A stretch of 64,000 nt of DNA. It comes from Benincasa hispida (lineage: Eukaryota; Streptophyta; Magnoliopsida; Cucurbitales; Cucurbitaceae). The stretch spans positions 1 through 64,000 of the forward strand of contig NW_024063873.1 in assembly GCF_009727055.1 (NCBI RefSeq), in the 5' to 3' direction. Under the pieces are notes generated by a model, which was not told the origin of the DNA, did no database searches, and was given only the letters and a program-made list of their open reading frames with translations. Made by a program: the position numbers and the translations under genes. Positions 12,515 through 24,986 of this stretch are shown here, piece after piece (position 1 is the first letter of the stretch; each line of letters opens with the position of its first letter).

Positions 12515-12699
12515 CTAGTTGTAGTGGAAACACTTTCCTTTTTCAACCGGTGGTGGATGCCTTCTTGGGGCGACAGACGGCGGGTTAGCAAGCGCATTCC
12601 CTTTTCCTTTACCACCCTTCTTCTTCTTCCCCTTTGCAGAGTTAGAAGTATAAGGTGTAGACTTCGTTCCTGAGGTCGAACCTCTATGGAATGTCATGG
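12515..12699 (-). pseudogene. Copia gag, C-terminal part with broken zinc knuckle
   Basis: The minus-strand frame has a lysine-rich tract (KGKKKKGGKGKG) followed by a gag CCHC knuckle region beginning CFHYN. The second cysteine is replaced by tyrosine, a stop follows, and the last cysteine is also replaced. The frame continues the gag at 14669-15345: the two were contiguous before the solo LTR inserted at a catgg target. The role in the family is nucleic-acid binding by the capsid protein. It is non-functional here. Confidence 0.85.
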
Positions 12700-14668
12700 T
12701 GTTAGATTTTATGTCCTAAAACTCGTAGTTTGTAAATTAATAAACATATTCTGTTTTGTTTTTCGATAAAGTTGTTATTGAAATTGTAATCTTGAATCAA
12801 ATAAACTAAGGTCCTGAGGCTATTTAATGTAGTTTGAACTTTATGTAGTGACATAAATGTGGATCAAGTTCAAATATATAGCCAAAATGGTCTATAGTAT
12901 ATGAATAAGGTTGGGCGCCTTATTCTTGGGACACTATGGATGCAGCTCACTTTGTAGTTAGTACAAACGATGTGATCCTGAATCGTTCATATAGAGATAT
13001 ATGAGTGGGGGCATCCTATGCAATGAGTTTGCATAAGACTGAACCATGAAATAGTCACTTTTTATATTCTAAATGCCGTTTTATGTATAAAACTTACTAT
13101 TTCGTTAATTGATGACCTAGGTAACTTAATCTTAATCCTGAGCTAACTATGAACTCCTGTTCACTCAAAATTATCCCTAGATCTACATAGGTAAGGGAAG
13201 CTCATCATCGCTGGTCCAATAAGCCTCCCATTTTAGGGGTAAGATTGGGTGGATAGCTGGGAACATAGGGTCCAAGATGGAATTCACTCCTACCTGTTAT
13301 AGGGATAGTAGATAAGTTGTTCCCTTTAGTACTGAATCCAGGTCTTGAACAAGGGGCCCCACCCTCTCCTTGGCCCGAGAGGCATTCAGTTTATAGGTTG
13401 GACCTTAAACCAATTGTTCATTAGAGGATCAATGGAACTTAAGGAACAAGATGTAGTCTCGGGGGTAAAACGGTTTATATGACCCAATCGAGATTACGAA
13501 CAACCTGTGAAGGATTAGCTTATTAATCATGGTTATATCAAATGGACACAAATATATCTATAGTGAAGGGAATGCAACTCCGGGACTATAGTGGAATGAC
13601 CCGTTAGTTAACGAATGTTGATTAGCTTCGTCTAAAGAGTTTAGCTAACTAATCTCGAATCGTTGAAGCCCATGATCTATAGGTCCATTAGGTTCCCCTA
13701 CTAGCTCATATGGAATAAACTTAGAACAGTATAATAGAATGATTCGAATTGTTCGAATTAGGTGAAGAGAGAGAAACTGACAAGTATATGTGATATAGTG
13801 GTTGGATTTTCAGTTTAGAGATACAACTTTAATATTTAAATGTGATTTAAATATCAAGAATATGGATATGTTCATATTCGGAAGCTCGAAAATTATGGAA
13901 ATGGTAAAAGATGTAAAAAGTCAAAGAGTTGACTTTTAACTTGAAAAGTCAAACTTTGATCGACCTTATATTCAAATATGATTTGAATTTCGAGAAAATG
14001 AATGTGGGTTCATGCTCGGGAGGTCAAAATTAGTCAACACAAAAAAAATCATAAAAAGTCAAAATGTTGACTTTTTGGTCAAAGTTTGACTTTGACCAAA
14101 TGACTATTTTGCCCTTTGATTAAAGTTAGAGGGAAAATCCAAACTTTTGTTGGATAATTCCACTAACAATATAGTGGGCTAGGTGTTGGTTTATAGTGGA
14201 GACATTAAGCCCACTAAGATAGTGTATTATAGGTGTTGGGTTTTTATGGATTTGGTTCATGCAATTGTTGCATGGTTTTTTTTCTATAAAATGGGCTTTC
14301 ATTTTGAATGAAAAAAGTTTGCCAATTTTGCCAAATTGTTTTCTAAATTTGGGCTGAAAAAATCATTTTCTTGAGTGAAGTCCAAAACCCAAACCTAACC
14401 CAAATTTCCATCTCTTTCTCTCTCTCGGTTTTCTTCATCCACCGGGTCCTACAATCCGGTTATGAGTCCAGAGGATAGTAGGTTAACTCTAGTGGTGGTC
14501 CATTCATGTTCAGGTCGAGATTCAGTGAGGAAGAGCGATTTTTGGGAGCTACAAATGTAATTTTAATTACTGTTTTTCCTTCGATTGCATGCATCTTTTC
14601 TTTTAAATTAAAAGACATTAGAGTGTAATTAGATCCTAATTCCACTGCATATGTCTCGTGTTCCATCA
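12700..14668 (+). mobile_element. Solo copia LTR with 5-bp target duplication, inserted in a copia gag
   Basis: It runs from tgttagattttatg to ...tgttccatca (1969 bp). It is flanked by catgg on both sides (12695-12699 and 14669-14673), a perfect 5-bp target duplication. There is no internal region, so it formed by recombination between two LTRs. It is the same family as the LTRs at 50070-51620 and 57446-59431. A promoter-like ttctataaaat lies near 14281, preceded by a dense cluster of TTGAC/GTCAA motifs (13919-14098). Removing it restores a continuous gag reading frame on the minus strand. Confidence 0.95.
13919..14098 (+). promoter_or_regulatory. W-box (TTGAC) cluster in the solo LTR
   Basis: About ten TTGAC or GTCAA words occur within about 180 bp, upstream of a TATA-like tctataaaa (near 14283). 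TTGAC is the core bound by plant WRKY factors. The same cluster is present at 50890-51070 and 58690-58870. Sequence shows the motif density; WRKY regulation is inference. Confidence 0.55.
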
Positions 14669-15345
14669 CATGGAGGATGAAACAATATTTGCCTCACCCT
14701 TCTTCCTTTCCTTACTTTTCAATAAAGATTGATAGGCCTGCAACTTGAAGGGAGTTGTAAGGTTATATTTTACTTTGTTAAGAATCACATTACTAACAAA
14801 ATGCATGAAGCTCTCCGGCAAAGAATGTAGGATTGTGCTAACCTGGCTGCCCTTATCGATGGTAGACCCATTCAACTCCACAACATTGAAGTGGACCATC
14901 ATGTTAAGAACATGTTCACGAACAGAGGTGCCTCCTTCCATTTTGGAGTTGAATATATACTTAAGAGCCTCATGCATACGTTGTTCAGACGATTGTCCAA
15001 CATCCTTCGCAGGGACTCCATGATCTTATGTGCTAAGACCATGGCTCATGTTTCTTGGCCAAGACTTCAGAAAGACTTGTCAACATATAGGTTCGAGCCT
15101 TCTCATTCGCCCATGTCCATCGCTCATATGCCTCCCGAACATTTCGAGCGACATTGTGAGCTAGAATAGGAGGACAGGCCTCCGTAAGGGCAAACATGAG
15201 ATCCTCGATGATAAGAATCGTCGTGATCATGTGTTTCCAAATCGAAAAGTTATCGCCAGTTAATTTTTCGGCGCTAAGTAAAGCTAACGTGGCTGTGGCA
15301 ATTTTGAAAACTTGTTGTTAAAAATGCGAACAAAACTTTATTAGA
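14669..15345 (-). pseudogene. Copia gag, N-terminal and middle part
   Basis: Minus-strand translation starts with a gag N-terminus (LTGDNFSIWKHMITTILIIED, 15290-15180). It continues through AYERWTWANEKARTYML and, after a frameshift near 15040, ALKYIFNSKMEGGTSVREHVLNMM and GSQVSTILHSLPESF, to KERKKGEANIVSSS. These are typical UBN2/retrotrans-gag features of Ty1/copia capsid protein. The frame then passes into the zinc-knuckle part at 12699 across the solo LTR. Frameshifts and stops make it non-functional. Confidence 0.85.
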
Positions 15346-15495
15346 TTTTGCTAAACCTCATTTCAACCAATTCATTTTGCAAAACAGTTTGAAGTACCCT
15401 AAGTGAAAGGCTTCTATTTTGCAATGATGGCCCAGTAAGGCAGGACAAACATCACCGATGGGGTGATCAAATGCCTCTTTTCTGGGATGAGACAA
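15346..15495. other. Short spacer, probably copia leader
   Basis: It lies just upstream (minus strand) of the copia gag start and ends where the plus-strand LTR at 15496 begins. No motif beyond that position is recognised. Confidence 0.4.
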
Positions 15496-16068
15496 TGATA
15501 ACTTGCAGAAATGCTAGGTATTATAAGCCTTATTTAGAATTATGAGGGCTAACAAGTAGAAAATGCGGTGATAATACTTAGAATTTGCGAAAAATTGAGT
15601 TTTGCGTCGATCAGCACCTAAATCCTCACTAACCTGAATATTATGCGTTATTTCATGTCAAAGTGTTTATTCTTGTAGCTATCACAGGAATCAAATGCAT
15701 GCGCTGGAAACAAGCAATCACAAAATCAAACACATGCGCTGAAGCCAGGTGACCACAAAGACAATCGTATATGGTGAAGCCGAGCTATCGCATAGACGGA
15801 CGCATGCGATGATCGCATGCGTCCATCGCATGGATGTTCCAGCAATCGATCGAATGCATTCATCACTTGAAGATTGTGGCCACGGAGTGATAACCATAAA
15901 TAGAAGGGTGACCATAAGATGCGTGGAATGCGTTGATACTTCAGTTGAATTAAGCTTGAACGCATACTTTGGGAGTATCAACAAGATAAGATGATGTGAC
16001 ATTGCCCATACCGCGACAAAGGCAGTAGTGAGACATAATGCAATCATGATTGATGTCGGAGTTTAAAC

Positions 16069-16080
16069 TCTATAAATAGC
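16069..16080 (+). promoter_or_regulatory. TATA box of LTR E
   Basis: ctctataaatag is conserved at the same LTR position in 30909-30920 (plus) and at about 21001-21010 (minus). It marks the probable U3/R promoter of this family. The position match across copies is direct; promoter activity is inferred. Confidence 0.65.
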
Positions 16081-16955
16081 CCTTTGGACCTTCATTTAAA
16101 GACATCCGTACTTCTGCCTTAAGGTAGAGGTTTGCGATCACAGATGAGAGCCTGAGCAAGATTTTCTGTGAGGGTTCTTCATCTCCACAAACCAGTTTGA
16201 GTGATGACCAGAGCTTTCGCCAGAGATAGAGCTCGAGAGAGATATCTCCACCATCCATCCATGGCACCACCAACAGCCTTGACGCAGAGTCTTTCATTTC
16301 TTCTCAGATCTCTATATTGTATTACATTTTAGTTTAAGATATTAAGATAGTTTGTCATCAATGCATATCTTGATTCCTTCAATACCATCTTCTTCATCAT
16401 CTTTATCTTTATCATCATTTACCTTCATCGTTTATTTATCAAAGGCGATCGCATACTCAATCATGTAGCCTAGAGATAGTGAGTTAATCCTTTTTACTTG
16501 GTAAAAGGCTGTAGCAACGCTTGTCGATGGGTTGTTGCAATGCTTGTCTATAATTTAATTAGCCGCATCTAACTGCCTGAGAAGGTAAGAGATGAAACGC
16601 ATTAAAGCAAAGTATGCATTGTTCCTAGAGATAGGCACGGTCTTACGCTTAATGCAACCATGCACTATAGAGATATAGTCATGCGGCTGACCAAGAGAGG
16701 TGTGCGATGCATTAGTGTGACGAGCTGGGATTACTCGAGTGATTTAAGATAATAAACATTAATATGCGTTAACAATTGTTGTGTATCTACCAATTCTCAT
16801 CGCAAATCTTCCATTGCTCAATCTGTTTAGTTAGGAGTAGAAATAGTGTGTAATCCATTAAACTTCTTTTTTTATTTTTATTTTTTTACTTTTATTCAAC
16901 GCCTTAAACACATTGTTTCATAAGAATTATTGAGTGACAAGTCCCTATGTTCGAC

Positions 16956-16970
16956 CTCGGATTACCCGAG
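16956..16970 (+). other. U5 hairpin CTCGG-attac-CCGAG
   Basis: A 5-bp stem with a 5-nt loop after gttcga, in the U5 part of LTR E. The equivalent at 41730-41744 is CCTGG-gctta-CCAGG, where two stem positions have changed in a compensatory way. See findings. Confidence 0.6.
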
Positions 16971-17164
16971 AAACTTGCGTTCTCGTTATACTTGGCGAGA
17001 AGGTAAGAAAACTTGTGATAGGAACGCATGGTCATTGCATACTAGATTAACACATACTTTCCATTCCAACGTATGACCTCCGACACATGGGCATAAACGC
17101 ATAGCTTAAGCCATGCAACATCAAATCCACATATGATTGTGTTAACCTTAATTTTAACCAACAG

Positions 17165-19263
17165 ACATTCTCAACCATTAGGCAGAACCAACACTTGGAA
17201 CTAAACCTAACAGCCACCATTTATTCAGTTTAGAACTGTTAACCTTTTACAATTCTGCGTAAGTGTGACCCCTCGCTTTCGGTGCCAGAGTCCCACCCTA
17301 ATGAGCCCACCATAGGGAAGAAGTAGATTAGGACAAGAGAATAAGTAACCTTATCCTCTTATAAGAGATCAAATAAGAAACGCGTAAAACTGCCATCCTA
17401 TAGGGGGACACTCCCAAGGTCCCTCAAGGCGATGCGCAGTAACTTTGTTCAATCCAACGAGGGAGACCGAGGGATATGCTGTCATACTTCCCGCTCCCAC
17501 TTATTATGAACACTCTCTCCATCCACCTAGATATTGACTTATCTAAACACCATCTATTAGGGGGACATGCCAAAGGTGCCTCGAGACCAATGGTAGATCT
17601 CACGGTGTGGACTATATAAGAGAAACAACGTGAAAAGTTTAAGTGAAGCATCATATGCCCCAAGTACCTCCCACTGAATGTTCTACCTAGGGGTTCATTA
17701 ACTTAGACAATCTAGCTATTAAATTTAGTCTAAGTCATCTTTTTAAAGTCCGCTCATAAACAACTTTTGTCTATAAATTATGAACAAGTTCAAGTAGTCA
17801 CATTTAAACACTTCAATGGATTGTCTTTAACCTGCATGCATGCATCAAATCTATCTAATTCACCTTTCCAGGTAAGTTCCCAAGTAGGGGTGTTACATTT
17901 CCATCAACTTAAATACCCCAGCCTAGACAGAACCTACCTTAGACAAAAGGTCCCTTATAGGTAGATTTGCTACACTTTAACCATTTATTAGTCAATTTAA
18001 TCCTATTAAACTGATTAAAAGATTAAAGCCTTAGGGTTGCTAATCATATTAGAACCGTGATCTTAGGTCCATGTGATCCAAGTTTTAAACATTTTAAAAC
18101 CATGTATTAAACCTAAGTGAGCATGCATGTCTTCCTTATTGCTTTTAGTTCTAATTTCTCTTTAACCTTTAAGAAGAAACAACTTAAAAAAAATGCGCAC
18201 AACCAGGTGTTTATAACACTTATAAAGTAACCTATGTGTCATGCTTCATGCAATGTCCGGTCATTACTATACATAACTTTTATATATGGGTAATAACCAT
18301 GCAAACGTGCTTTCCATTCACCCTTATACCAATTATAATATAAAGATGATGCATGTCAATGCTTTTTATGAATGCATACATATAACTCTTATATTATCTG
18401 ATGCATGAGCATACTCTTACATAATTAAATCATGCTTCTCTAAATTATAACATTTACAATAAAGAGATGATGCATGACTAATGCATAACCTAAGGTGGGA
18501 TTTACTATATGTGCATACCATATGACATACAAAAACCATACATCGCATGTAATAAACCAAGGATTAATGGACCAGGATGAACCTTTATAAAAACAGAAAT
18601 GAAATAACTCTTTCTATTATATTTTCCTTCAAGAAACCGGGTATTGAACCACCAAGAGAACTCCATTGTTTAGTAAATGCCGAAGGTAAACGATCGCTCA
18701 GCACACATTAGACGATAGGTGCAAAATTTAAACGATCACTTAGACGACAACGAGGCTGTAAAGCCTGATTGCCTAGGCAATCGTTTAACATGGCGAAAGG
18801 TAAATGATTTACCGTGCGATGCTAAGCGATCGTTTAGTCAGTTACTAAGCGATGAAGCTTGCTGAGCTAAACGATCGTCTAGCGCGTGCGCACATTAAAC
18901 GATACGAGAGCATTCGATACTCAGCGATCGCTTACCCCATCGTCTACACGACACGATCAACCCTTGATCCTCTTCTTCCTCAAAGAACACCAACCCTTGC
19001 TCCGAACTTTTTCACGAACGACTCAAGACTCAAATTGACTTTGAATTACAGACTCGATTACTAATTAATTATGCCCAAAAATGCAGGGGCCTTTACAATC
19101 AACAAAAAATGCAAAAGAATTAAATCAAACCGAGGAAACATCCTAGAAAACTCCATTAATCCGCACTTTCACAAAAATTTAACAATTAAATAGAGCAGAT
19201 ATGCACCCACCATGAATGTATATGCAATTCGTTGCAACAATGAAATTGGAATATCAAAACCTT
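17165..19263 (-). repeat. Non-coding leader of a minus-strand copia element (copy B)
   Basis: It lies downstream (minus strand) of the PBS at 19264-19275. It is collinear with the plus-strand leaders at 42290-44480 and 51632-53600: an opening gggcccctg..tttttgggcata, a CGATCGTTTAG array (18690-18950), a block near 18480-18540 equal to cccaccataggttatgcat, repeated TATAAGAGTTATA-like words, and a duplicated gtgagat / gcacc...gtgtccc block (near 17610-17540 and 17440-17380). It ends in gttgagaatgtct. No gag follows; the element is cut near 17165. Confidence 0.8.
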
Positions 19264-19275
19264 GCTTTGATACCA
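19264..19275 (-). other. Primer-binding site of copia copy B
   Basis: On the minus strand the LTR is followed by tggtatcaaagc. This matches the initiator-Met PBS TGGTATCAGAGC with one difference. It places the LTR on the right and the leader on the left. Confidence 0.8.
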
Positions 19276-19856
19276 ATTGATGGAACTCTTAAAGAAGAGT
19301 ATCCATGAGTGCGTTCGGATCTTTCCTATTTCATTGTGACCGAATTACCACACATACATTCTAATAAATAGGTATGCAATTTTAGACTAATTAACGGCAT
19401 GCTTTGATAAATAAAATACAGAGATTGAGTTTCTGTACCAGTTTAAGACTGTCTTCACTACGAACTCAACACAGCGGAAGCAAACTTCTACATTCTTTAT
19501 CGCCCAGCAAACAGTCGACTACCAGTAGCATGATCGTCTATAAGAACGACAATGAACGAACAAGAAGGAGCGGAGACGACAAAACCACTTAGAGCCCTTG
19601 GTATTTTCAGACTGGGAATCCAAAGAGTGGTATTTGTTGAATTTGGTAGACGAAGGAGGAAAGTACTGATCATGTAGAACGATAAGCAACTGGGAGAAGG
19701 CTATCGTATAGTGGATGCTTATCGTTTAGAGAAAGCTACACGATCGTGTAGGTTTTACTAAGTGATCGTCCAGTATTTAGTAAGCGATCGTTTAGAAAAC
19801 TAGGCAAGCTAAGCGATCGTTTAGAGAATGCGTGCGATCATTTAGATGTGGGGTGT

Positions 19857-21571
19857 TGATAATTTAGGGAACGACTTTATTTTATTTTATTTATTAAGGA
19901 CGAATAGGGGTTGTACATGAATTCATGCATTAGACATGGCTTATGCATTTGCACCCATGCGTCTGAGGTCATGCGTCGGAATGAAGATGTGTTAGACTAA
20001 TATGCAATGACCACGCATTCCTATCACAAGTTTTCTTACACTCGCACCAAGTATAACGCAAACGCAAGTTTCTCGGGTAATCCGACGTCGAACACAGGGA
20101 CTTGTCACTCAATAATTCTTGTGAAGCAATGCATTTGAGGCGATGAAAAGAAAAATAAAAAGAAATTAAATGGATGTACACACTATTCCTACTCCTAACT
20201 AAACAGATTGAGCAATAGAATACTTGCAATGAGAATAAGTAGAGACATGACAACCATTAACGCATAGTAATGTTTATTATCCTAAATAGCCCGAGTAATC
20301 CTAGCTCATTGCACTAAAGTCGCACACCTCTTGGTGGTCAGCCGCGTGACTATATCTCTATAGTGCATGGTTGCGTCGAGCATAATATTGTGTCTATCTC
20401 TAGGAATAATGCGAACTTTGCTTTGGTGCGTTCCATCTCTTACCTTCTCAGGAAGTTTAAACGCGGCTATTTAACTTATAGACAAGCAATGCAACATCTC
20501 ATAGACAGGCATTGCTACAGCCTTTCACCACGCAAAGAGGATTAACTCACTATACTCGCATAACGCACACCTCTCGGTGGGTTGCTTCATGCGTCCTATC
20601 TCTAGGCTAAAGAATTAAACATGCTATTGTCTTTGATAAATAAACGCTGAAGATAAACTATGATATAGATGAAAATGATGAAGAAGACGACAATGAAGGA
20701 GTTAAGATTTGCATTGATCACAAAATATCTTAATAACTTAAGCTAAAATGTAATACAACACAGAGATTAAAAAAGAAAGGAAGGACTCTACGTCAAGGCT
20801 GCCGATGGTGCCATGGTTCAATGGTGGAGATGTCTCTCTCGAGCTTTATCTCCGACGAATGCTCCGATCGTCACCCGTTCAGGGTTGTGGAGATGAAGAA
20901 TTCTTACTGAAAATATCTTTCAAGCTCTCATCTATGATCACAAACTTCTACCTTGAGGCAGAAATTCGGATGTCTTAAAATGAAAGTCCCAAGGGCTATT
21001 TATACAGTTTGACGCTGACAGCTACAATAATGACTATATGGCTCACTGCTGCTTTTGCCATGGTATGGGCATTGTCACATTGCCTTATCTTGTTGATACT
21101 CCCAAGGTATGCGTCCAAGCTTAATTTAGGTGAAGTTATCAACACATTCTACTCATCTTGCGATCTTCTATTATGGCTATTACTCTGTGGCCGCAATCTT
21201 CATTTGGTCACCATAATTCCCATGCGTTGGACGCATGCGATTACCACAACTTCCATGCATTGGACGCATGTGATTACCGTCTGTGATTGCTTAGCTCATG
21301 CATTTGTCTTTGCGATCGCCTGGCTTCAGCGCATGCGTTTGTCTGTGATGGCTTATTTCAAAAGCATGCACTTGATTCCTGCGATAGCTACAAAAATAGA
21401 CATTTGGCATGGAGTAACGCATAATATAGGGGTCAGTGAGGATTTAGGTGCTAATTGACGCAAAACTCAATTTTTCGCAAATTCTAAGTATTATCACCGT
21501 GTTTTCTACTTATTAGCCCTCATGATTCTAAATAAAAGGCTTATAATAACTAGCATTTCTGCCAGTTATCA
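19857..21571 (-). repeat. 3' LTR of the non-autonomous element
   Basis: 1715 bp. It retains the TATA-containing segment (minus strand: a tataaatagccc-like sequence at about 20997-21010) that the other LTR lacks. It contains the conserved U5 hairpin at 20072-20086 (one stem mismatch) and GCATGCG-rich palindromic repeats near 21190-21340. The 149-codon open frame at 21009-21458 runs through these repeats and is not considered a gene. Confidence 0.85.
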
Positions 21572-21590
21572 TCCCCTAAACTTAGAATCA
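21572..21590 (-). other. Polypurine tract of the non-autonomous element
   Basis: Minus strand ctaagtttagggga directly precedes the 3' LTR start tgataac. The position and purine run are as expected for plus-strand priming in LTR elements. Confidence 0.75.
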
Positions 21591-24500
21591 TGCTTGTTCT
21601 CAAGCATGCGTTATACTTAACAAATTCTTAACTCACCTTCCTGCGTCTCTTTGCGATGACCATCTTCTCAGAATATAATCTACTCGGGCCTCTAACTATG
21701 GACGCAGTGCTCTCCTCTACTTCAGCTGCTTCTCCAAAGAGATCTTTTCTAAGTTCAATTCAGCAAGCCTTTGTTCAAAAACTTTTTATTCATTCTCTAC
21801 AACTTTGCATTCAGCTCATGAGAATGCGTTCGTTCAAAAACATTCAAGCTTATGCGTCTATTTAATCTAACGCGGCGTTGAACCTGATTACACTCTTCGT
21901 TTTGGTTTACGCCCCACGTGTGTCATGCGGGCAACCAACTTCGGTTGTGTTCCATATTCAACTCAACTCATGTCTTGCTTAATTTGGCTTGCGCCAGACA
22001 GAGCGCTTATGCGTTGATCCTGGTGACTTACCTTCGTTTTGGCTTGCTCCCACGAGTGTCATGCAGACATCCAACTACGGGTAAGTGCCTTTCACAACTC
22101 AACTCTTGTCAACATGGGTTTCCTCATTGCGTTGGAAGTGGAGTTGTTATTTTCAAATTTTTTTTTTTTTTTGAAAATGATCGCAATGTGATGAACGCAA
22201 TTCTCCGAGACCACTGTCACCCCCCAAACTTAGAGGGTGGCAACATTCTCTCTGTAAGCTAAAAACAAACTCAATAGGAATGTGATAACAAGTGTTTGAG
22301 AAAAGGTTTGCACACAATAAAACTATAGACTTTCACATTTTGAAGAGGCTATTAAAAGTAAGGAGTGCCTTGCGATACTAGTTAGAGGACTGTTGTTGCA
22401 TAAACTGTGATGATGCCATAAACTTGATGACATAGATTTGATGCTTCTATTTTGTGGAAAATGATCTTATGTCATACAACGCATGGATGAATGATAACTT
22501 TATTTTCTTTATGCGATACTACTTTTAAATATGCATTATTAATGAATGTTCTTGTAGTATGCTGTGCGTTGTCACAAGTTTCCTTACGTTGGAACCAAGT
22601 ATAATTCCACCGCAAGTTTCTCAGTATGATCCGAGGTCGAACACAGGGATTGGTTTAGGTTAATTGCGTTATATTTGTGATATATGCAACTAGGGGTTTT
22701 TCAATTTAATAAAAGTGTGGTTTGTACATGCAATAAAGTAAATTGTGCAGTAAAGTAAAGATAAGCGATAAAAATACGATAATAAAGTAAATTGCGATAA
22801 AAGAAAAGTGCGATAAAATAAACCTAAGCTATGATGATACAAGATACAAGTTACATGATACAAGATACCGAGGTTGAGACTGACTATGAAGAATATATAA
22901 AGATCGTGTTATGCGGTGGCAAGGCTTATGTGCAAAGCAGAAAGAGAAAGGATAATTAATGTAAACAGTGCAAGTTTCTTATTGCGTTAAAGATATAAGT
23001 ATGGTTCCGCTTTCGCTTGGCGTACACCTCTCGGTGATCGGCCACGTTTCCCACATTTCTGTGGTGAAACAGGGACGAACGTAATGAACGCAAGGTTGCT
23101 TCCATCTCTGGAAGTACTTTTTGCTTTAGTTAACGCATTCTTCTAATCTTCTCTCGACAGATCAGAATGGCATCTTCACTTCTGCTCTCACAAGTGAAGA
23201 TGTCATCTAGCATGCTTTATCTAAACATCTTTATCTCTTTAGCATAGATTAAGTTACTTGTTTAATTCATATTAATCACCAAGGGATTAAGAAAACATCG
23301 TGGAGAAAGCAATTAATGGAAGAACGGAAATAGATAGAAATGTGGAAATGAAAGTGATCATGACATTTAATTATAAAATCAAGCGTCTGATACATGGTTG
23401 TGAATGATTTAGAATAAGAAGATGAAATACAATTGATGAATAAGAGTTAGAAATAGATACAGAAGAGTGCCAATGTCTTGACACCGATCTGGATGGAAAG
23501 ATTGCTTGTCGACATAGATGGAGTCAATGGAAAGATGAGCTTTCCTCTTAGGCTTTCTCAACCGGTAGAGTTGATCTAGGTACAGAGCTTCACGACGAGG
23601 ATTTGGAATGATTTGCTCAAAGACTCACCTCTCGACCTTGTCTCTTTTCTTCCCGGATCTTCTCCGATCAGCACTCAGATCAGCCTTTCTCTCAATAGCC
23701 TTATATCAATTATCCCCCGTATCAAGTATATCTTCAGTGAATACCTTGAGGGTATTTATAGATGAAAGCTTTGATTGTCTGACTTGTGGTCCCCACTTTA
23801 TTGTTATGGAAATTCCGAAAATGGCGGAATAAATATTTCTTCTATTATGCAATCAGTCCGTCGAAAATGCACAATGGTTAGTTGTACACGTTTCAAAATC
23901 CTCCGTGATTGCATTGCTCATTTGCATCTTTCGATCGTGTGCTCACATGCGGTGTTGTTTTTATTACGGCATGCGGTTGAAGTTCAGCTCTGGATCGATT
24001 CTCGCATATGTCGTTATTGCGTTAATCGTCTATTCATTCCGGAATGATGGGCGCAATGCGACATAGATGTGTTAATCTTTTTTTTCTCTTGAGCCATGAG
24101 CGCATACGGTGACTGGATTTCCTACAAAATAGACTTGAAATATTCTTTTCTACCATCACAATGGTGTTAGTGGGTGTATTGATGACAATTTATAATTATT
24201 GTATTTCTTAACCAATTTCCATACAATTGATGCAACTTTCCTCTCTTTTAACCGCAATATCTAAATAAAGCAGTATAAATAACTTGTATTTCTACAAGTT
24301 ATCAAGACGCGGTGAATTATTTGTACCATTGTAGATGCATCGCAAAGAACCACAGTCAGACAAAGAGAATTTCAAAAGGATAAGGCATAAAAGATAACAA
24401 GAACAGAACCTTAAGTAGAAGAATGCATGCGACAATGCATTGGAGTTCATGCGATTAAAGTCATGCGTTGAAGGATGTGGAGGATTCTTCCGTTGTAACT

Positions 24501-24960
24501 ACACACCGAGGAGAGTTATTATTGTACCTACAAGGAGAAAATGCACACAACCAAGGAAGTAGCTGCATATCCAAAATAACTATAAATAAAAATAAAAAAC
24601 TAAACTAAAAAACTAATGTAAAAGATAGAGTAGAAGACGTCCCTGGAGAAATTGGAGTGTTGTCACCACAAGGAGTCCCACATGCAGGAGATGGTTCTCA
24701 ACTGCTTAGGTCAAGGGGGCTTACCCTGACCGTTGGAGCTTCCAGCAATTGTTTGACGCATGATGGTTGACATGCGTCTAAGACTGCTTCCAACTCATGC
24801 AATAGACAGCCTTTCTATCTCAGGGTCAATATTTGACTTTCGACGCATCGCCTATACTTCAAATATTGTTTACAGCTTGATTGCAAAATCTACAATATGC
24901 CTAAGATTGAAAAGGTGCTTGCGAAAACACAAAAACTTCACAGAACATTAGCTGCCAAGT
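21591..24960 (-). other. Internal region of the non-autonomous element, no gag or pol
   Basis: Short open frames only, none with retroviral motifs. A poly-T run sits at about 22156-22172. A second PPT-like ccccccaaacttagag (minus: ctctaagtttgggggg) is at about 22218-22235. Much of the region (22492-24304) is a nested LTR. The 24400-24900 part has an A-rich stretch and nothing recognised. Confidence 0.7.
22492..24304 (-). repeat. Nested LTR-like sequence of a related family
   Basis: It is bounded by TGATAACTTTAT (22492) and ...ACAAGTTATCA (24304), the same termini style as the host element but diverged in sequence. It holds a minus-strand TATA-like ctataaataccc (near 23753-23764) and the conserved U5 hairpin at 22620-22635. 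There is no PBS or PPT next to it, so it behaves like a solo LTR. I find no clean target duplication (atgaa on the left, agacg on the right). Confidence 0.65.
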
Positions 24961-24977
24961 CCCCGGCAATGGCGCCA
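24961..24977 (-). other. Primer-binding site, tRNA-Asp type
   Basis: On the plus strand ccccggcaatggcgcca equals the 3' end of plant tRNA-Asp (...CCCCGGCAACGGCGCCA) with one difference. On the minus strand it lies nine bases after the 5' LTR end, correct for a PBS. It is not a tRNA gene; only the 3' 17 bases match. Confidence 0.88.
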
Positions 24978-24986
24978 AAAACTTGT

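Larger units (their letters stand above)
15496..17130 (+). repeat. LTR of a tRNA-Asp-primed (Athila/Tat-like) family, plus strand (copy E)
   Basis: It starts tgataacttgcag and is collinear with the complement of the LTRs at 19857-21571 and 24987-26654: shared attttgcgaaaa, cctcactaacc, GCATGCG-rich palindromic stretches, cctcgagctcg near a TATA box, and a conserved gttcgacctcgg hairpin at 16951-16970. The TATA-like ctctataaatag is at about 16069-16080. The 3' end is decayed near 17130 and no primer-binding site follows, so it is an isolated truncated LTR, opposite in orientation to the element at 19857-26654. Confidence 0.8.

Noticed and set aside
21009..21458. 149-codon open frame
   Set aside because: Runs antisense through LTR palindromic GCATGCG repeats of the 3' LTR; the sister LTR has a different frame.
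24961..24977. tRNA-Asp gene
   Set aside because: Only the 17-base acceptor/T-arm end is present; position after an LTR shows it is a primer-binding site.
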